64,000 nucleotides of DNA. It comes from Oscillospiraceae bacterium (lineage in GTDB: Bacteria; Bacillota; Clostridia; Oscillospirales; Oscillospiraceae). Made by a program: the position numbers and the translations under genes. Of the stretch, positions 62,523 through 64,000 are shown one piece after another. The DNA lies in NCBI GenBank assembly GCA_022793685.1, contig JAAWDI010000030.1, positions 1 through 64,000 of the forward strand, read 5' to 3'. The notes beneath the pieces are model-generated. The model was not told where the DNA came from. It saw only the letters and a list, made by a program, of their open reading frames with translations, and searched no databases. The first letter of the stretch is position 1. The number at the start of each line of letters is the position of its first letter.

Positions 62523-63233
62523 ATGCTTTCCGTGGGGATTTATCTGATTTTAAACAGTCTGTTTTTTACACTGCGCCTGTCAGGCGGCGGTTCGTTCCCC
62601 CGGCCGCTGAAGGCAGACGAAGAGCGCAAATATTTAGAGGCCAGCGCCGCAGGCGACTTGGACGCCCGTAATAAGCTCATTGAACACAACCTGCGTTTGG
62701 TGGCGCATATCATCAAGAAATACTATACGCATAACGGAGACCAGGACGACTTGATTTCCATTGGCACCATTGGGCTTATCAAAGGGATTTCGACCTTTAA
62801 GCCGGACAAAAACGTGCGGCTGGCCACCTACGCCAGCCGGTGCATCGAGAATGAAATTTTGATGTATTTCCGCTCGCAGCGTAAGCTCCAGGGAGAGGTA
62901 TCCCTCTCCGATTCACTGGACGCCGACCCGGACGGCACGTCCCTTTCCCTGATGGACGTTATCAAGGTGGACGACAATATGCTGGAGGAGCTGGATGCCC
63001 GCGACCGCTGCGCCCGGGTGCGCAGGAGCGTAGAACAGTGCTTGGACGAGCGGGAGAAGATGGTCATTGTGGCCCGGTACGGACTGGATGGCTGTACGCC
63101 GCGCACCCAGCGCGAGGTGGCGGAACAGTGCGGTATTTCCCGCTCTTACATATCCCGCATAGAGAAAAAGGCGTTGGAAAAGCTTCGTCTCGACTTTGAC
63201 GCATGGGAAAATCAACCAAAGAAAAGGAGATAA
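62523..63233 (+). CDS. sigK: RNA polymerase sporulation sigma factor SigK (pro-form)
   Basis: Late mother-cell sigma factor. From ATG 62523 (GGAGGAGGAGGTGA upstream) it has 236 residues. A short hydrophobic pro-sequence (MLSVGIYLILNSLFFTL) precedes FPRPLKADEERKYLEASAAGD. Region 2 has [34 protein letters not shown] and region 4 ends GISRSYISRIEKKALEKL. The gene is uninterrupted: no skin element splits it. The long ORF upstream of the ATG is not coding. A CATACTCC about 50 nt before could be part of a sigma-E promoter, but this is weak. Confidence 0.95.
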   Translation: MLSVGIYLILNSLFFTLRLSGGGSFPRPLKADEERKYLEASAAGDLDARNKLIEHNLRLVAHIIKKYYTHNGDQDDLISIGTIGLIKGISTFKPDKNVRLATYASRCIENEILMYFRSQRKLQGEVSLSDSLDADPDGTSLSLMDVIKVDDNMLEELDARDRCARVRRSVEQCLDEREKMVIVARYGLDGCTPRTQREVAEQCGISRSYISRIEKKALEKLRLDFDAWENQPKKRR

Positions 63234-63267
63234 GAGGGCAAATTTGACAAAATCAACCGGTAAATGG

Positions 63268-63303
63268 GAGGGAGAACGCCGATATTCGGCGCTCTCCCTC
63301 TTG
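63268..63303 (+). terminator. Probable terminator after sigK
   Basis: GAGGGAGAACGCCGA/TCGGCGCTCTCCCTC stem with one mismatch and TAT loop; only TTGT follows, and that T tract is also the -35 box of the next gene. Confidence 0.55.
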
Positions 63304-63330
63304 TCATAGGAGGGCATGAAGTAGTATAAT
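63301..63330 (+). promoter_or_regulatory. Sigma-A promoter of the Lrp gene
   Basis: TTGTCA (63301-63306), 18-nt spacer, TATAAT (63325-63330). Confidence 0.7.
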
Positions 63331-63364
63331 AGCGAAAATCAAAAATGGGCAGGGAGGAACCGAT

Positions 63365-63850
63365 ATGACCAATAACCGGCTTTTACAGCTTTTAGAGCAG
63401 GACTGCTCTATGAGCACCGACCAGCTTGCCGCTATGGCCAATATGTCCGAGGAGGAGGTCAAGCAGGCAATTTGTCAGTTTGAAGACGACAAGACCATTC
63501 TTGGCTATAAGGCAATTGTGGACTGGGACCGCACTGACCGAGAAGCCGTTACCGCACTGATTGAGGTGAACGTCACTCCGCAGCGTGGCGAGGGCTTTGA
63601 CCGGGTGGCGGAGCGCATTTACCAGTATGAGGAAGTGGAGAGCGTCTACTTGATGTCCGGTTCCTTCGACCTGACGGTCATCATTTCAGGCCGTACACTG
63701 AAGGAGGTTGCATCCTTCGTGGGCGAACGCCTTGCGCCGCTGGAGGACGTGACCGGCACGGCGACCCATTTTATCCTGAAGAAATATAAAGAAAAGCACC
63801 TGATTTTCAAGCCGCAGGAGCCTTCTGAAAGGGAGCTGTTGTTCACATGA
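63365..63850 (+). CDS. Lrp/AsnC family transcriptional regulator
   Basis: 161 residues. N-terminal HTH (LLQLLEQDCSMSTDQLAAMANMSEEEVKQAI) and C-terminal RAM domain (ALIEVNVTPQ, VESVYLMSGSFDLTVIISG) that binds amino acids and builds the octamer. AGGGAGGAAC precedes the ATG. The stop overlaps the aminotransferase start by ATGA, so it likely regulates amino-acid metabolism genes with it. Confidence 0.93.
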   Translation: MTNNRLLQLLEQDCSMSTDQLAAMANMSEEEVKQAICQFEDDKTILGYKAIVDWDRTDREAVTALIEVNVTPQRGEGFDRVAERIYQYEEVESVYLMSGSFDLTVIISGRTLKEVASFVGERLAPLEDVTGTATHFILKKYKEKHLIFKPQEPSERELLFT

Positions 63851-64000
63851 ATTATGACCATATTCTGTCGGAGCGCATCCAAGGTGTCAAGCCCTCCGGT
63901 ATCCGCAAGTTTTTTGACATTCTGGAAGAAATGAAGGATGCCATCTCCCTCGGCATCGGCGAGCCTGATTTTGTCACGCCGTGGCATATCCGGGACGCTG
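63847..64000 (+). CDS. Class I/II aminotransferase, N-terminal part
   Basis: Runs off the right edge. Starts at the ATGA overlap with the Lrp gene. LSERIQGVKPSGIRKFFDILEEMKDAISLGIGEPDFVTPWHIRD is the N-terminus of PLP-dependent aspartate/aromatic-type aminotransferases (PatA/AspC group). The PLP lysine lies outside the window. Translational coupling to Lrp supports an amino-acid role. Confidence 0.9.
   Translation, partial: MNYDHILSERIQGVKPSGIRKFFDILEEMKDAISLGIGEPDFVTPWHIRDA

Overview
The window reads as a chromosomal segment of an endospore-forming, GC-rich Firmicute of the Clostridia. An Oscillospiraceae-type gut anaerobe is my inference from gene content, codon use and the many oxygen-sensitive Fe-S enzymes. 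The sporulation and germination genes spoIIGA, sigE, sigK and ypeB are present. Starts are mostly ATG with AGGAGG-type sites, with some GTG and TTG, and many neighbouring genes overlap by ATGA.

Layout. 1-1.4 kb: end of plsY and gpsA (phospholipid synthesis). 1.5-11.5 kb: rpmB, then a long co-directional run hprK, ROK sugar kinase, murB, rapZ, yvcK, whiA, small zinc-ribbon protein, dnaE, linking carbon regulation, wall synthesis and replication. 11.6-19.9 kb: DUF4364, DUF3048 lipoprotein, ypeB, nth, glyA, a Cdd1-like HhH protein with rarA, an S1 protein and DUF951. 20-25.2 kb: spoIIGA-sigE, rex coupled to an SLH protein, a Cys/Gly-rich micro-protein absent from the ORF track, a NagZ-like lipoprotein and tRNA-Arg(ACG). 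25.5-30.3 kb: a MATE exporter behind an attenuator-like leader, an AT-rich P-loop kinase, a 9-residue-repeat small protein, nrdR, a lipoprotein and DUF4363/DUF421. 30.5-36.4 kb: carA, carB, guaA. 36.4-38.4 kb: an AT-rich inserted segment with a Dam-like adenine methylase, an unknown protein and a frameshifted remnant. 38.4-43.6 kb: a divergent locus with a Hanks-type kinase and zinc-ribbon/beta-helix membrane protein on one side, and an XRE regulator with an 892-residue surface protein on the other. 43.7-53.3 kb: znuACB behind duplicated 67-bp repeats, a membrane protein, an aconitase-like hydratase, hppA and a second MATE. 53.5-64 kb: udp, an MFS transporter, radical SAM, HxlR, a redox operon (NptA-PhoU, aldo/keto reductase, old-yellow-enzyme reductase), sigK, Lrp and the start of an aminotransferase.

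Most notable: (1) a by-eye scan finds only three GATC sites in 64 kb, next to a D12-class methylase; (2) a promoter, leader ORF and terminator in front of the first MATE; (3) two 67-bp repeats in the znuA leader; (4) a protein kinase locus whose kinase lacks the usual beta-3 lysine. No rRNA, CRISPR array, complete insertion sequence or prophage was seen.
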